From Streptomyces sp. NBC_01214 (GTDB lineage: Bacteria > Actinomycetota > Actinomycetes > Streptomycetales > Streptomycetaceae), in NCBI RefSeq assembly GCF_026340975.1, contig NZ_JAPEOS010000001.1:3443001-3507000 (forward strand): DNA of 64,000 nucleotides. The letters are read 5' to 3'. The position numbers and the translations under genes were made by a program. Below, piece by piece: positions 52,402 through 60,878 of this stretch. Each line of letters opens with the position of its first letter. Within the stretch, counting starts at the first letter, position 1. The notes under the pieces were generated by a model that worked only from the letters and a program-made list of their open reading frames with translations, had not been told where the DNA came from and did not search any database.

Positions 52402-53232
52402 ATGAAATGGCGATGGGACAGGCAGCACCGAACGCAGAAGGGGTTCGGCGGAGCGGAGGCCCCGGAGAGCCGGGTGCTGCGGCACTGGGGCCTTCAGGGC
52501 GTGGAGTGGTGGCCGTGGCTGCGCCGCTCGCCGGTGGCCGTCGACCTGCTCGCGTGGTGGGGACACGCGGAGGCCTACCGGGCCCTGGTCGGGGAGGATG
52601 CGTACCAGGAGCGGGGGCGCGAGCTGTTGTCCCGGGCGTCCCCCCGTGACTGCGCGGCGGCGGGCATGGGGTGCGAACGGCGCATCGACCGGGCGTGTCG
52701 CACTCCGGAGATCTGCGCTCTGGAGCCGGCCGCGCCGGGCCGTCGCGAGGGCCCGGCGCCGGGAGCGTGCAGCGGTTTCTACGGGGACACCTGGCTGAGG
52801 GTGAGGTTCAGCCCTGACGACCGGCATCGTGCGGTGTCCTGTCGTGAGGACGAGAAGTGGGCATCTCGCCTGTGGGTGGACGGCGTCCAGGTGGAAGCGG
52901 ACGTGGCCCTGGACTTCGGGGGCCACTGGCAGGGGAACCGGTTCTACGTGGTGCAGGCCATGGGCCCGGACGACCATCCGATGCAGAGATGGGGCCCGGG
53001 AGGGGGCTGGATCGCCTCGTTGCTGATCCACGATATCGAGCGGGGCGCCTCGCGCCTGCTCGTGCCGGAAGACACCGAGGCGTGGACCGATCCCCTCGTC
53101 GTCCTGACCGGGGACGAGTTGAGGATCTACGCGGACCGGGCGGCCCACGACGCCGACGAACCCGGCCGTGTGCTCCGCCTCGGCGAGGCCGTCGCCGACG
53201 ACGGCACCGAGCCCGGGACCGACGGCTACTGA
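52402..53232 (+). CDS. Hypothetical protein, Trp-rich, unknown family
   Basis: 276 residues, GGAGGGCGGG directly before the ATG. The first 60 residues are rich in Trp (GVEWWPWLRRSPVAVDLLAW). A Cys-containing low-complexity hinge (about 85-125) is followed by a beta-rich domain with SPDDRHRAVSCREDEKWASR, DVALDFGGHWQGNRFYVVQA and RLLVPEDTEAWTDPLVVLTG. The latter pattern suggests a propeller- or lectin-like sandwich, but no family can be named. No signal peptide is present. Codon usage is strongly actinobacterial, so it is likely a true gene although surrounded by relics. Confidence 0.65.
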   Translation: MKWRWDRQHRTQKGFGGAEAPESRVLRHWGLQGVEWWPWLRRSPVAVDLLAWWGHAEAYRALVGEDAYQERGRELLSRASPRDCAAAGMGCERRIDRACRTPEICALEPAAPGRREGPAPGACSGFYGDTWLRVRFSPDDRHRAVSCREDEKWASRLWVDGVQVEADVALDFGGHWQGNRFYVVQAMGPDDHPMQRWGPGGGWIASLLIHDIERGASRLLVPEDTEAWTDPLVVLTGDELRIYADRAAHDADEPGRVLRLGEAVADDGTEPGTDGY

Positions 53233-53310
53233 AGGAGGGCAGCCGGAATGCAGGGAAAGGTGCCGTAGGGAAGCCGAGCCGGGTGGCCCCGGACTTGTTC
53301 CGCACCCGCT

Positions 53311-54184
53311 TCATGTCGTCTTCCAGCAGCGTCCCCTCTCCACCAGGTTCAGCCACGACGCGCTGGTGGGTGTGAAGTGCAGGTGGAACCGCGGGTGCGC
53401 CAGCAGCCACTTCTTCCCGTCCGGTGTCTTGTGGGTGGCGTAGTTGTCGAGGATCAGATGGACCTGGAGGTCTGCGGGCACTCCCTTGTCGAGCTTGGTC
53501 ACGAACTTCTCGACCTCGGCGGCCCGGTGGCGGCGGTGGGAGTGATCCGATGACTTGCGGTGGCGACCTCCAGGGCCGCGTAGAGGGTGGTGGTGCCGGC
53601 GCGGATGTAGTCGTGGCTGCGGCGTTCTGGAACGCTGGGCATCATCGGCAGGACCGGCTTGGACCGGTCCAGGGCCTGGATCTGCGACTTCTCGTCCACG
53701 CAGAGGACCAGGGGCCTTCTCCGGCGGGTCGAGGCAGAGCGCGACGACGTCGCGGGCCTTGTCGATTAACAGCGGGCCCGTCAGACAGCTTGAACGTGTG
53801 CGACCGGTGCGGGGCCAGGGCGAACGCCGCCAGATCCATGAGACCGTCCACTGCGACATGCCCGTGGCCGTGGCCGCGGCCATCGACCGGGTCGACCAGT
53901 GCGTCGCGTTCTTCGGCTTCTCTTCGAGCGTCTTGACGATCACCCGCTCGACATCCGCGTCCGTGATCTTCCGTGGGATACCCGGCCGTGGCTCGTCGCC
54001 CAGCACGTCCAGGCCGTGCTCGAAGGAGCGCCGCGCCAGGTGCGGACTCCGGAGCGATCCGCAGCCGCCGCGACACCTCCATGACCGAGTGCCCCTCTGC
54101 GCACTCCAGTACGATCCGCGACCGCTGAGAAGACAACGGCGGAATCTCCGGACCAGGACGACTCATACCCCACTCACGACACAC
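53311..54184 (-). pseudogene. IS630-family transposase, frameshifted and C-terminally truncated
   Basis: Pieces in different frames include [78 protein letters not shown] with DNYATHKTP, and HLHFTPTSASWLNLVER. The order is that of an IS630 transposase. The last 70 residues or so are missing and several frameshifts occur. It is a different, older element than the intact IS630 copy that follows. Confidence 0.8.
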
Positions 54185-54202
54185 CTCAGACCCAGGTCAC
54201 TA

Positions 54203-55619
54203 GTGTGATGCGCCTGAAATCTGAGGTGTAAGTGGCTAGGGTGTTGCTATGTCGCCCGGGCCACGTGCTGTTGAAGTCGTCTTATCTGCTGAGGAGTTGG
54301 CTGATCTGACCTGTTGGGCAGGCGGGTCAGGTGGGCCTCGTCTGGCTGAGCGGGCCCGGGTCGTGCTGGCGTGCGCGGAGGGGCTACCGACCATCCGCGT
54401 GGCCGAGAAGTGCGGCGTCACAGCGGATACGGCCCGCAAGTGGCGGTCGCGGTTCGCCGCTCGTCGGATGGCGGGCCTGGCGGACGCGCCGCGGCCGGGA
54501 CGGCGCAAGGCGGAGCTGGTACTGAGCGAGGACGAGCGAGCACAGCTGACCCGCTGGGCCAGGCGCGCGAAGACAGCCCAGTACCTCGCGCTGCGCGCGA
54601 AGATCGTGCTGGTGTGCGCCGAGGGCGGGACGAACAAACAGGTCGCCGGCGAGCTCGGGGTCAGCGAGCAGTCGGTGAACCGATGGCGCTCTCGCTTCGT
54701 CGCCCGTCGGCTGGATGGGCTGGCGGACGAGCCTCGGGTGGGCCGGCCGCCGTCGATCCTGCTGGACCAGGTCGAGGACGTCATCGTGGCGACGCTGGAG
54801 ACTGCGCCAGGCCGTGACACGCACTGGTCGCGGGCCTCGATGGCGAAGCACAGCGGACTGTCGAAATCGACCATCGGGCGGATCTGGAAGAGATTCGACC
54901 TCAAGCCCCACGTCCAGGACGCCTTCAAGCTCTCCACCGACCCGCAGTTCGTCGCGAAGGTCGTCGACGTCGTCGGCCTCTACCACAACCCGCCCGAGAA
55001 AGCGGTGGTTCTCTGCGTCGATGAGAAGTCCCAGATCCAGGCACTGGACCGGTCCCAGCCGGTCCTGCCGATGATGCCGGGGATGCCCGAGCGCCGCACC
55101 CACGACTACTACCGGCACGGCATCACCAGCCTGTTCGCCGCCTTCAACATCGCCGACGGCACCGTAATATCCCAGCTCCACCGCCGCCACCGGGCCATCG
55201 AGTTCAAGAAGTTCCTGGCCCGCATCGACACGGCGGTGCCCGCTGACCTCGACGTGCACTTGGTCTGTGACAACTACGCCACCCACAACACCGCCGAGAT
55301 CAAGACCTGGCTGGGCAAACACCCCCGCTTCCACATCCACTTCACCCCCACGGGCTCCTCCTGGATGAACCAGGTCGAGGGGTGGTTCGGCCTGCTGACC
55401 GACAAACTCATCCGCCGCGGCGTCCACACCTCCGTCAAAGCCCTCGAGGATGACATCAGGGCGTGGATCGCCACCTGGAACGAGAGCCCACGGCCCTTCA
55501 CCTGGACCAAGACCGCCGACGAGATCCTCAACTCGCTCGCGGACTACCTCGCGAAGGTCACCCCACCCGGCACCAAAACCACCTAGCCACTTACACCTCA
55601 GATTTCAGGCGCATCACAC
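54203..55619. mobile_element. Intact IS630-family insertion sequence
   Basis: The left sequence 54201-54240 (TAGTGTGATGCGCCTGAAAT...) is repeated perfectly in inverse at 55582-55621, so the terminal inverted repeats are about 38-40 bp. TA at both outer edges (54201-54202 and 55620-55621) is the IS630 target duplication. Flanks read CTAG on both sides. The element is about 1,417 bp without the TA and holds a single transposase gene whose stop codon lies in the right repeat. Confidence 0.92.
54249..55586 (+). CDS. IS630-family transposase with a duplicated N-terminal helix-turn-helix
   Basis: 445 residues, longer than the usual 350-370. Two similar DNA-binding units occur in tandem: GPRLAERARVVLACAEGLPT with TADTARKWRSRF (about 27-75), and AQYLALRAKIVLVCAEGGTN with SEQSVNRWRSRF (about 112-160). 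The DDE domain has [27 protein letters not shown] and SWMNQVEGWF, so all three catalytic acidic residues are present. The C terminus WNESPRPFTWTKTADEILNS is complete. It starts 9 bp after the left terminal repeat. It should be active. Confidence 0.95.
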   Translation: MSPGPRAVEVVLSAEELADLTCWAGGSGGPRLAERARVVLACAEGLPTIRVAEKCGVTADTARKWRSRFAARRMAGLADAPRPGRRKAELVLSEDERAQLTRWARRAKTAQYLALRAKIVLVCAEGGTNKQVAGELGVSEQSVNRWRSRFVARRLDGLADEPRVGRPPSILLDQVEDVIVATLETAPGRDTHWSRASMAKHSGLSKSTIGRIWKRFDLKPHVQDAFKLSTDPQFVAKVVDVVGLYHNPPEKAVVLCVDEKSQIQALDRSQPVLPMMPGMPERRTHDYYRHGITSLFAAFNIADGTVISQLHRRHRAIEFKKFLARIDTAVPADLDVHLVCDNYATHNTAEIKTWLGKHPRFHIHFTPTGSSWMNQVEGWFGLLTDKLIRRGVHTSVKALEDDIRAWIATWNESPRPFTWTKTADEILNSLADYLAKVTPPGTKTT

Positions 55620-55720
55620 TAGTGCAGGGCAGGCAGCGACGCTGCCGGTGTGCTGGCAGCTGCCGCTTCGCTGCCGGATGTGGTGGCCGAGCTGACAGTG
55701 GCGCGAGGCGTTACAAGACG

Positions 55721-56482
55721 TTAAAGGGGAACGCCACCGACCGGTGCTTGCCGCTCAGCCGACTCGTGCAACCCTGCCGTTGTACGCTGCCGGGCTGCCG
55801 ACACCAGAGCTTGTATCACTGCTTGGTCGGCACTCATCTCGGGGTGCCACTGCACGCCCAGGGCGAAGTGGTGCCGGGTGCTTTCGATGGCCTCGACTGT
55901 GCTGTCTTCGGCGTAGGCCGCGACCGCCAGGCCTGCGCCGAGGAGGTCGGCTGCCTGGTGGTGGTGCGTGGCCACCTGTCTGGTCCCGGGCAGGAGCGAG
56001 GCCAGACGGGTGCCCGGCACGGTGGTGATGGCATGTGGCGTGAAGAGTCCGAGATACCCGTTGTGGCCGTCGTGACCCACCTTCTCGGGCAGGTGCTGGA
56101 TCAACGTGCCGCCCGCGTGAACGTTCATCAGCTGCATGCCCCTGCAGATTCCGAGGACGGGAATGTCACGGTCCAGACTGTTCTTGAGGACAGCGCGCTC
56201 CCACCGGTCGCGGGCGGGGACCGGAGTCCCCGCACACGGGTGGGGCTCGGCCCCGTACAGGGCGGGATCCAGGTCCTCACCTCCGGCGAGGATGACGCCG
56301 TCCAATCGCGCGATGACGTCCGCCGCCGCGCCCGGCGCATCGGGCGGCAGAAGGACGGCCCGGCCTCCGGCGGCCTGAACGCATGTGGCGTACGCCGCGG
56401 GCAGCAGTGCGGCGGGCAGCTCCCACTCTCCCCACCGCGCGTCGGTGAGGTAAGTGGTGATTCCGATAAGTGGCTTGCGCAC
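55721..56482 (-). CDS. Class I glutamine amidotransferase-like hydrolase (PuuD type)
   Basis: 253 residues from GTG 56482 (GGGG 6 bp upstream), giving MRKPLIGITTYL as usual for the family. ATG 56500 is possible but has no ribosome site. The catalytic Cys lies in LGICRGMQLMNV, and His/Glu in GVQWHPEMS. LDGVILAGGEDLDPALYG is the oxyanion strand. Gamma-glutamyl-gamma-aminobutyrate hydrolases of this family act in putrescine catabolism or on other gamma-glutamyl compounds. No synthetase partner lies nearby, so the substrate is open. Divergent from a LysR regulator, which probably controls it. Confidence 0.88.
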   Translation of the reverse strand: MRKPLIGITTYLTDARWGEWELPAALLPAAYATCVQAAGGRAVLLPPDAPGAAADVIARLDGVILAGGEDLDPALYGAEPHPCAGTPVPARDRWERAVLKNSLDRDIPVLGICRGMQLMNVHAGGTLIQHLPEKVGHDGHNGYLGLFTPHAITTVPGTRLASLLPGTRQVATHHHQAADLLGAGLAVAAYAEDSTVEAIESTRHHFALGVQWHPEMSADQAVIQALVSAARQRTTAGLHESAERQAPVGGVPL

Positions 56483-56714
56483 GCAGCGCCCCTTTCCCAT
56501 GCAGCAGTCAAATCCAGTCAGATGACTGACCACCCCCTGAAACCCCGGCCCGGCGACGGTTGCGGGCAACGCATCACGGTGGGGCGGCAGGGCTCCGTTG
56601 CACGGACGGCGGTGCACGGGTGCACCTCGCGGCATGGGTAAGGGGACGGCCACGGCACTGAGCGAGACGGGTCACGCCCCTTGCCTGGTGGCAGAATCCT
56701 GCTGGCGTTCCTCC

Positions 56715-56760
56715 TTAAGCACAAGAAATGACATCTTTGTGTGAGGTAAGTCAGGCTTAA
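56715..56760. promoter_or_regulatory. Candidate LysR binding region between amidotransferase and regulator genes
   Basis: TTAAGC (56715-56720) and GCTTAA (56755-56760) are inverted, and between them GCACAAGAAA and TCTTTGTGTG form an imperfect inverted pair around TGACA. The segment is AT-rich relative to its surroundings and directly precedes the LysR start, as expected for an autoregulated divergent promoter. Confidence 0.5.
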
Positions 56761-56763
56761 CCC

Positions 56764-57672
56764 ATGCAGATGCCAGATCCCCGCTTGCTCGCCACCTTGG
56801 AGGCCGTGGTGCGCCACGGCTCGTTCGCTGCCGCCGCCGGCGAACTCGGTTACAGCGCCCCCGCCGTCTCTCAGCAGATCGCCGAACTCGAACGCCGCGC
56901 AGGCCTTCGAGTCTTGGAGCGCCGTCCCGTGCGTCCCACGCCCGCCGGCCAGGTCCTCCTCGATGCCGAACAAGGGGTACGCTCCGCGCTGGCCGCAGCT
57001 GCACTGGAACTCGACGCCCTGCGTGCCGGCACGTCCGGGCGGATCCGGCTCGGCGCTTTCACCTCGGCCGCCACGAGCATCGTCCCGAAGGCTCTCGCGC
57101 AGTTGCAAACGTCGTACCCCGACGTCCGGGTCAGCCTCTCGCAGCTGGAGCCCGAGGCCGGCTACGGTCGGATCAAACGGGGAGACGCCGACCTTGCCCT
57201 GACTTATGACTACGACTTCATTCCCCAGCCGCCGCCGCGCACACTGCGCCGGACCCTGGTTGCACGGGACCCCGTCGTGGCGGTGCTTCCCGCGGGCCAC
57301 GAGCTGGCCAGCCGGGAGGTCATCGACCTGGCGAGCCTGGCCGGTGAGACGTGGGTCGCCGCGCCCGAGGCCGCGCTGCGGCTGGAGCTGCTTGCCCAGA
57401 TGGCCAAGACATCAGGCTTCGAGGCCCGACTGAAGTACGAGGGAGACGACTTCAACACCATCCTGGGCTTCGTTGCCGCAGGCCTGTGTGTCGCGGTACT
57501 GCCCCGCTTGGCCCTGCCCCGCGGTGTGGCCAATGTTGTCGCGAGACCGCTGGCCAACCCGGAGCTGACACGGTTCATCTACACCGTACGCCTCGACACC
57601 CGCCACGCCCCCGAAGCGCTGCTGGCGCTCGAGCGAATGCTGACAACACAGGTCCGGGCAGTCATTGCATGA
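56764..57672 (+). CDS. LysR-family transcriptional regulator
   Basis: 302 residues. The N-terminal winged helix is LLATLEAVVRHGSFAAAAGE, LGYSAPAVSQQIAELERRAG. A linker helix and a type 2 periplasmic-binding effector domain follow (IRLGAFTSAATSIVPKALAQ, VVAVLPAGHELASREV, GFVAAGLCVAVLPRLAL). The start at 56764 has no clear ribosome site. It is divergent from the amidotransferase gene with 281 bp between the starts. Likely regulates that gene. The ligand is unknown. Confidence 0.94.
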   Translation: MQMPDPRLLATLEAVVRHGSFAAAAGELGYSAPAVSQQIAELERRAGLRVLERRPVRPTPAGQVLLDAEQGVRSALAAAALELDALRAGTSGRIRLGAFTSAATSIVPKALAQLQTSYPDVRVSLSQLEPEAGYGRIKRGDADLALTYDYDFIPQPPPRTLRRTLVARDPVVAVLPAGHELASREVIDLASLAGETWVAAPEAALRLELLAQMAKTSGFEARLKYEGDDFNTILGFVAAGLCVAVLPRLALPRGVANVVARPLANPELTRFIYTVRLDTRHAPEALLALERMLTTQVRAVIA

Positions 57673-57955
57673 GCCCCCGACCAGCCGTTCGGCGGTGCAC
57701 TGACACATTCGATCATTTGTGAATACATGCATCGTGGCGCCCGTCCCAGGTCGGGTGCTGCCAAACAATCGTCCTTGGGAGGCTCCTGGGGTGCTGACCG
57801 CTGTCGTGTAGTGACGTGATGCGGAAACCTCTTTCCGTATGAGCGCTGCCGTGATTCGACGTTGCGACATCGTGGCGCTGACTGATCACCGGTCTCGTGG
57901 CCGCGAACATGGCAGCCCGGCGTGGGCATGAGCGTCGCCCCCCGACATGGACGCC

Positions 57956-57979
57956 TCGGCGGTGGAGGAACACCGCCGA
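57956..57979. terminator. Hairpin terminator between convergent LysR and SnoaL-like genes
   Basis: TCGGCGGTG (57956-57964) and CACCGCCGA (57971-57979) form a perfect 9-bp stem with loop GAGGAA, only a few bases beyond the minus-strand stop at 57987. The rest of the 314-bp convergent gap shows no gene. Confidence 0.6.
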
Positions 57980-57986
57980 CAGCCGA

Positions 57987-58511
57987 TCACGCCGGTGGGC
58001 GGTCGACCTGGACTGGTCGACGTGACCGATCAGGACTGGCCATGGGCATGAAGACCCGATCTCCGCCGGCCACGACCGAGTCGAGCCATGCGCCCGCCAC
58101 GATGAGTACTCCCGCCGTGCCCGGCCGTCCCTGCCGGCTCGCAACCCGAGGCCCAAGCACGCGCAGGAAACGGGTGGCGGCTGTGAGCGGGCGCATCATG
58201 AGGGTGAGGCGTCGGATACGGCCCTCATCGTCGAGATCGAGATACTGGGTCTCCTCCAACCGCAGGCGACCGACATGACCCGCGGCGCGCAGGACCGCGT
58301 GCTGTCCTTCCTGGAACTGTGCCTCGTAGTGGATGCCGGTGAACACTTCGAACACGCTCGTCAGGAGTTCCTCGAGTTCACGGTGCCCCCGAAACGTGAA
58401 CCGGTCCGTCAGTGGCGAAACGAGCTCAACGTCCTCGGACATAGCGGCTACTGCCGCTCTCGCATCCCCCGCCTCGCCGGCCATTCGCCAAGCTGCGACG
58501 TGATCAGTCAT
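57987..58511 (-). CDS. SnoaL/NTF2-like protein
   Basis: 174 residues from ATG 58511, overlapping the HxlR stop by 4 bp (ATGA). The first 110 residues (AAWRMAGEAGDARAAVAAMS, DVELVSPLTDRFTFRGHREL, EELLTSVFEVF, then YLDLDDEGRIRRLTLMMRPL) form a SnoaL-like cone, often a small-molecule cyclase, isomerase or binding protein. The C-terminal 50 residues are less ordered. Co-translation with the HxlR regulator suggests that both answer the same signal. No catalytic residues can be named. Confidence 0.8.
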   Translation of the reverse strand: MTDHVAAWRMAGEAGDARAAVAAMSEDVELVSPLTDRFTFRGHRELEELLTSVFEVFTGIHYEAQFQEGQHAVLRAAGHVGRLRLEETQYLDLDDEGRIRRLTLMMRPLTAATRFLRVLGPRVASRQGRPGTAGVLIVAGAWLDSVVAGGDRVFMPMASPDRSRRPVQVDRPPA

Positions 58512-59002
58512 GCCATCCCCGCAAGGCGCTCGGCAATGACGAGAGTGCCGGGCGCTGCGCGCCCGCCCGGGCCCGGCTGGACCGAGACGCCCTCCGGATG
58601 AACCGCTCCACTGCAGGTACGACAGGTGACGGACACCTCTAGGACCTCTCCGCAGTGGTGCCGAAACACGATCGGCGGACCATCCGGCGCGTGCCAGCGG
58701 TCGCCCCACTGGGTGAGTGCCAAAAGCACCGTCACGAGCTCCCGTCCTGATGTGGTGAGCACGTAACGGAACCGCTGGGGACGCGTGGAGTACTCGACCC
58801 GTTCCAGCACATCGCCGTCCACGAGTCTGTCGAGCCGATTCTTCAGCAGTGCGCGGGACACGCCAAGGTCGCGGGCCAGCTCCTCAAAAGTGTCAATGCC
58901 GAGAGAGATGTCGCGCAAGACCAGCGGTGACCAGCAGTCACCCATCACATCCAGGGAGCGCGACAGCGAACAGTGGAACGCTGCGAATGAGGCACGAGGC
59001 AT
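58508..59002 (-). CDS. HxlR-family transcriptional regulator
   Basis: About 164 residues from ATG 59002 (a GTG two codons earlier is also possible). The HxlR winged helix reads CSLSRSLDVMGDCWSPLVLR, DISLGIDTFEELARDLGVSR, ALLKNRLDRLVDGDVLERV, YSTRPQRFRYVLTTSGREL. The C-terminal extension has CGEVLEVSVTCRTC, a possible Cys-based metal or redox site beyond the family core. A perfect 23-bp palindrome lies just upstream, so autoregulation is likely. The SnoaL-like gene overlaps its stop. Confidence 0.93.
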   Translation of the reverse strand: MPRASFAAFHCSLSRSLDVMGDCWSPLVLRDISLGIDTFEELARDLGVSRALLKNRLDRLVDGDVLERVEYSTRPQRFRYVLTTSGRELVTVLLALTQWGDRWHAPDGPPIVFRHHCGEVLEVSVTCRTCSGAVHPEGVSVQPGPGGRAAPGTLVIAERLAGMA

Positions 59003-59014
59003 GGCCACAACCTA

Positions 59015-59037
59015 GTGCATTCATATTCTGAATGCAC
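59015..59037. promoter_or_regulatory. Perfect palindromic operator upstream of the HxlR gene
   Basis: GTGCATTCA (59015-59023) and TGAATGCAC (59029-59037) are perfect inverted copies with a 5-base spacer TATTC. The site is 12 bp before the ATG and is AT-rich against a high-GC background. It fits a dimeric HxlR repressor site overlapping the promoter. Confidence 0.75.
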
Positions 59038-59601
59038 TCACGAATCGGTTCGGCGGCTGCTGCGCTGGGGCAGCTCCTGGAATTGCCATCATCCAAGGGC
59101 GCGAGATCCCGCACTTCGCGGGCCACCGATGGTTTGCCCTGAGCTGCATCGGGCGGCAGCTGCCTCGTGGCGTGATAGTCCTTTCGGCGAGGGCGATGCC
59201 GGTACCCCATGGCGGGGATGTCAATCGTCCTGCCGGCGCCCACGACCAGTCCGCGAATACTGTGCCGCCCGACTCGTGTGGTGATCAAGTGGGAGTTTCC
59301 GAGTAGTACCGTTGGAAAAAAATGACTGTTTATGACCGTGTTATGTTTGCCGGGCTTAGCGGCTGTGGGCCGCGGGTCGGCGCCAAGGGATCGCCCTTGA
59401 CGGAGCTGCAGCGGGTGGGTGAGAACCGTGCGCGCCTCACTCCACCGCACTGCTGTGGACCGGGACGAAGCAGGCTCCGCGGGGCTTTATCCGTCACGGA
59501 AACCAGCAAGCGGCACGACCGCCGACCATGCCCGAGTAGACCGCTGAGGCAATGCCCGTCGCCCTGCCCCGATTCCGGGCGGGTGATAATGACGAAATGA
59601 A
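59038..59601. other. Intergenic region with possible minus-strand relic and AT-rich island
   Basis: 560 bp. On the minus strand TTRVGRHSIRGLVVGAGRTI, DIPAMGYRHRPRRKDYHAT and LPPDAAQGKPSVAREVRDLA are coding-like but unrecognised (about 59300-59080). GGAAAAAAATGAC near 59310-59322 is an unusual A-rich spot. The right end carries one copy of a duplicated leader sequence. Confidence 0.35.
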
Positions 59602-59616
59602 ATGAGTGGAATGACT
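59516..59616. repeat. Leader repeat, copy 1 (before the thioesterase gene)
   Basis: About 100 bp ending in ATGACGAAATGAAATGAG are similar to 60082-60180, which ends ATGAAGAAATGAAATGAC. Shared blocks include CGACCGCC and GCCCGAGT. The copies are diverged but collinear, so a segment including the translation start was duplicated. Confidence 0.6.
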
Positions 59617-60021
59617 CGCCATCAATACCGCTGCTCAGTCCGTTGGTCGGACATGGACGTCTACGGGCACGTCAACAACGCCGTCTTCCTCACCTATCTG
59701 GAGGAAGCGCGCAGCGACATACTCGGTGGCCATGCCGCAAGAGCCGGTGTGGCCACCTTCACAGCGGGCTGCGTGAGCGCGAAGCACGAGATCGAGTACA
59801 AGGCGCCCTTGGAGTGGCGCGAGACGCCAGTCACCGTCGAGGTCTGGGTTACCGGCCTCAGGGCGGTGTCATTCAGCCTCGCCTACGAGGTGAAGGACGA
59901 AGGGACTCTGTACGCGAGGGCAGCCTCCACGATGGTTCCCTACGACCTGGAGGGCAAGCGCCCGCGGCGCCTCACCGAGGCTGAACGCGCTTACCTCACG
60001 GGATTTCTGACGCAGCAGTGA
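59602..60021 (+). CDS. 4HBT hotdog-fold acyl-CoA thioesterase
   Basis: 139 residues (start ATG 59602 or 59611, ribosome site poor). CSVRWSDMDVYGHVNNAVFL followed by TYLEEARSDIL is the 4-hydroxybenzoyl-CoA thioesterase motif with the catalytic Asp in WSDMDxxGHVNN. HEIEYKAPLEWRETPVTVEV and RAASTMVPYDLEGKRPRRL complete the single hotdog domain. It hydrolyses a CoA thioester in the cytoplasm. The acyl group is unknown. It is unrelated at sequence level to the double-hotdog enzyme at 26065. Confidence 0.92.
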   Translation: MSGMTRHQYRCSVRWSDMDVYGHVNNAVFLTYLEEARSDILGGHAARAGVATFTAGCVSAKHEIEYKAPLEWRETPVTVEVWVTGLRAVSFSLAYEVKDEGTLYARAASTMVPYDLEGKRPRRLTEAERAYLTGFLTQQ

Positions 60022-60323
60022 CCGCTTGACCGGGCCGGCCCGGTTCACCCCCGCAGGGGCGACGACCGCTGACATGGGCGACGACCGCCTGCCACGCCCG
60101 AGTGGACCCGCTGAACAAGTGCCATCGCCATACCGTGATGCGGGCAGGAAACAATGAAGAAATGAAATGACTCGAATGACATCCCTGCTGCTCGTCCTGG
60201 GGGGCCTCGCCGTCTCAATCCGTCCCCGCCCGCGGCTCATCCGTCGTGCTGCGGGATGAGTAGGTCACAACCTTCGATGAGGTAGGACGTCTGACCCGCC
60301 TCACTCGCACAAGAAAGAAACAA
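60022..60323. other. Intergenic region with leader repeat copy 2 and a 30-codon open frame
   Basis: Copy 2 of the leader repeat lies at 60082-60180. An ATG at 60167, in the position equivalent to the thioesterase start, opens MTRMTSLLLVLGGLAVSIRP, a 30-residue peptide with one hydrophobic segment ending at TGA 60257-60259. It may be a truncated membrane-protein start or chance. Nothing else is seen. Confidence 0.4.
60082..60180. repeat. Leader repeat, copy 2 (before the lipoprotein gene)
   Basis: Diverged copy of 59516-59616. It ends in the same AATGAAATGA start-codon context but is followed by a 30-codon frame instead of the thioesterase. Confidence 0.6.
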
Positions 60324-60878
60324 GTGAAGAATCGCTTCGCCCTCTTCTATGTTGTGTGTCTGTTGAGCCTGAGTGCGTGTTCCACGAATGGTCAGGTAAT
60401 GCAACCCACCGAGACGTCGTCGAGCACAACTCAGGCGGCACAATACCCGAACACGGATGCAGGTTTCCGGAAGCTGATCATAGCTGCACGTTTTGACAAT
60501 GATGTGGTGGCTTCACTGGAGCCGAATGCCGCCGACTATGCAGCGGTCTTCGAGCCGGAGTTCGCGGCCAAAGCCGAGAAAATGTACGAAGAGTGGATCT
60601 GGTCCAAGCCCACCGCCACGCTTGACATTGACCCTGAAAAGACCGAAATCAAGGTGGCGAAGGCTACCACAGACGCCATCAGGGATTGGCCGAGTGAGGT
60701 TAGCGAAGAATTCCCCGGTGGATACGAGAGGGTGGCCCCTTACCTCAAACCGGGAACGACGATCTATCAGTGGGAGTATCTGGAGCCGGGCGAAGCGCTC
60801 GGTATGGCGTACGACGGCATGGCATACGTCAATGGGCGCTGGGTGTGGTTCCCGAAGCCGTGGCGCGCCCTCGACTAG
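60324..60878 (+). CDS. Putative lipoprotein of unknown function, atypical composition
   Basis: 184 residues from GTG 60324. The signal MKNRFALFYVVCLLSLSACS contains a lipobox LSAC with Cys19, so it should be anchored to the outer face of the membrane. The mature part has DAGFRKLIIAARFDNDVVAS, AAVFEPEFAAKAEKMYEEWI, then DIDPEKTEIKVAKATTDAIR and a C-terminal WFPKPWRALD. No family is recognised. Codons use A/T at the third position far more often than neighbouring genes (for example TTC TAT GTT GTG TGT), which points to recent acquisition. Confidence 0.75.
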   Translation: MKNRFALFYVVCLLSLSACSTNGQVMQPTETSSSTTQAAQYPNTDAGFRKLIIAARFDNDVVASLEPNAADYAAVFEPEFAAKAEKMYEEWIWSKPTATLDIDPEKTEIKVAKATTDAIRDWPSEVSEEFPGGYERVAPYLKPGTTIYQWEYLEPGEALGMAYDGMAYVNGRWVWFPKPWRALD

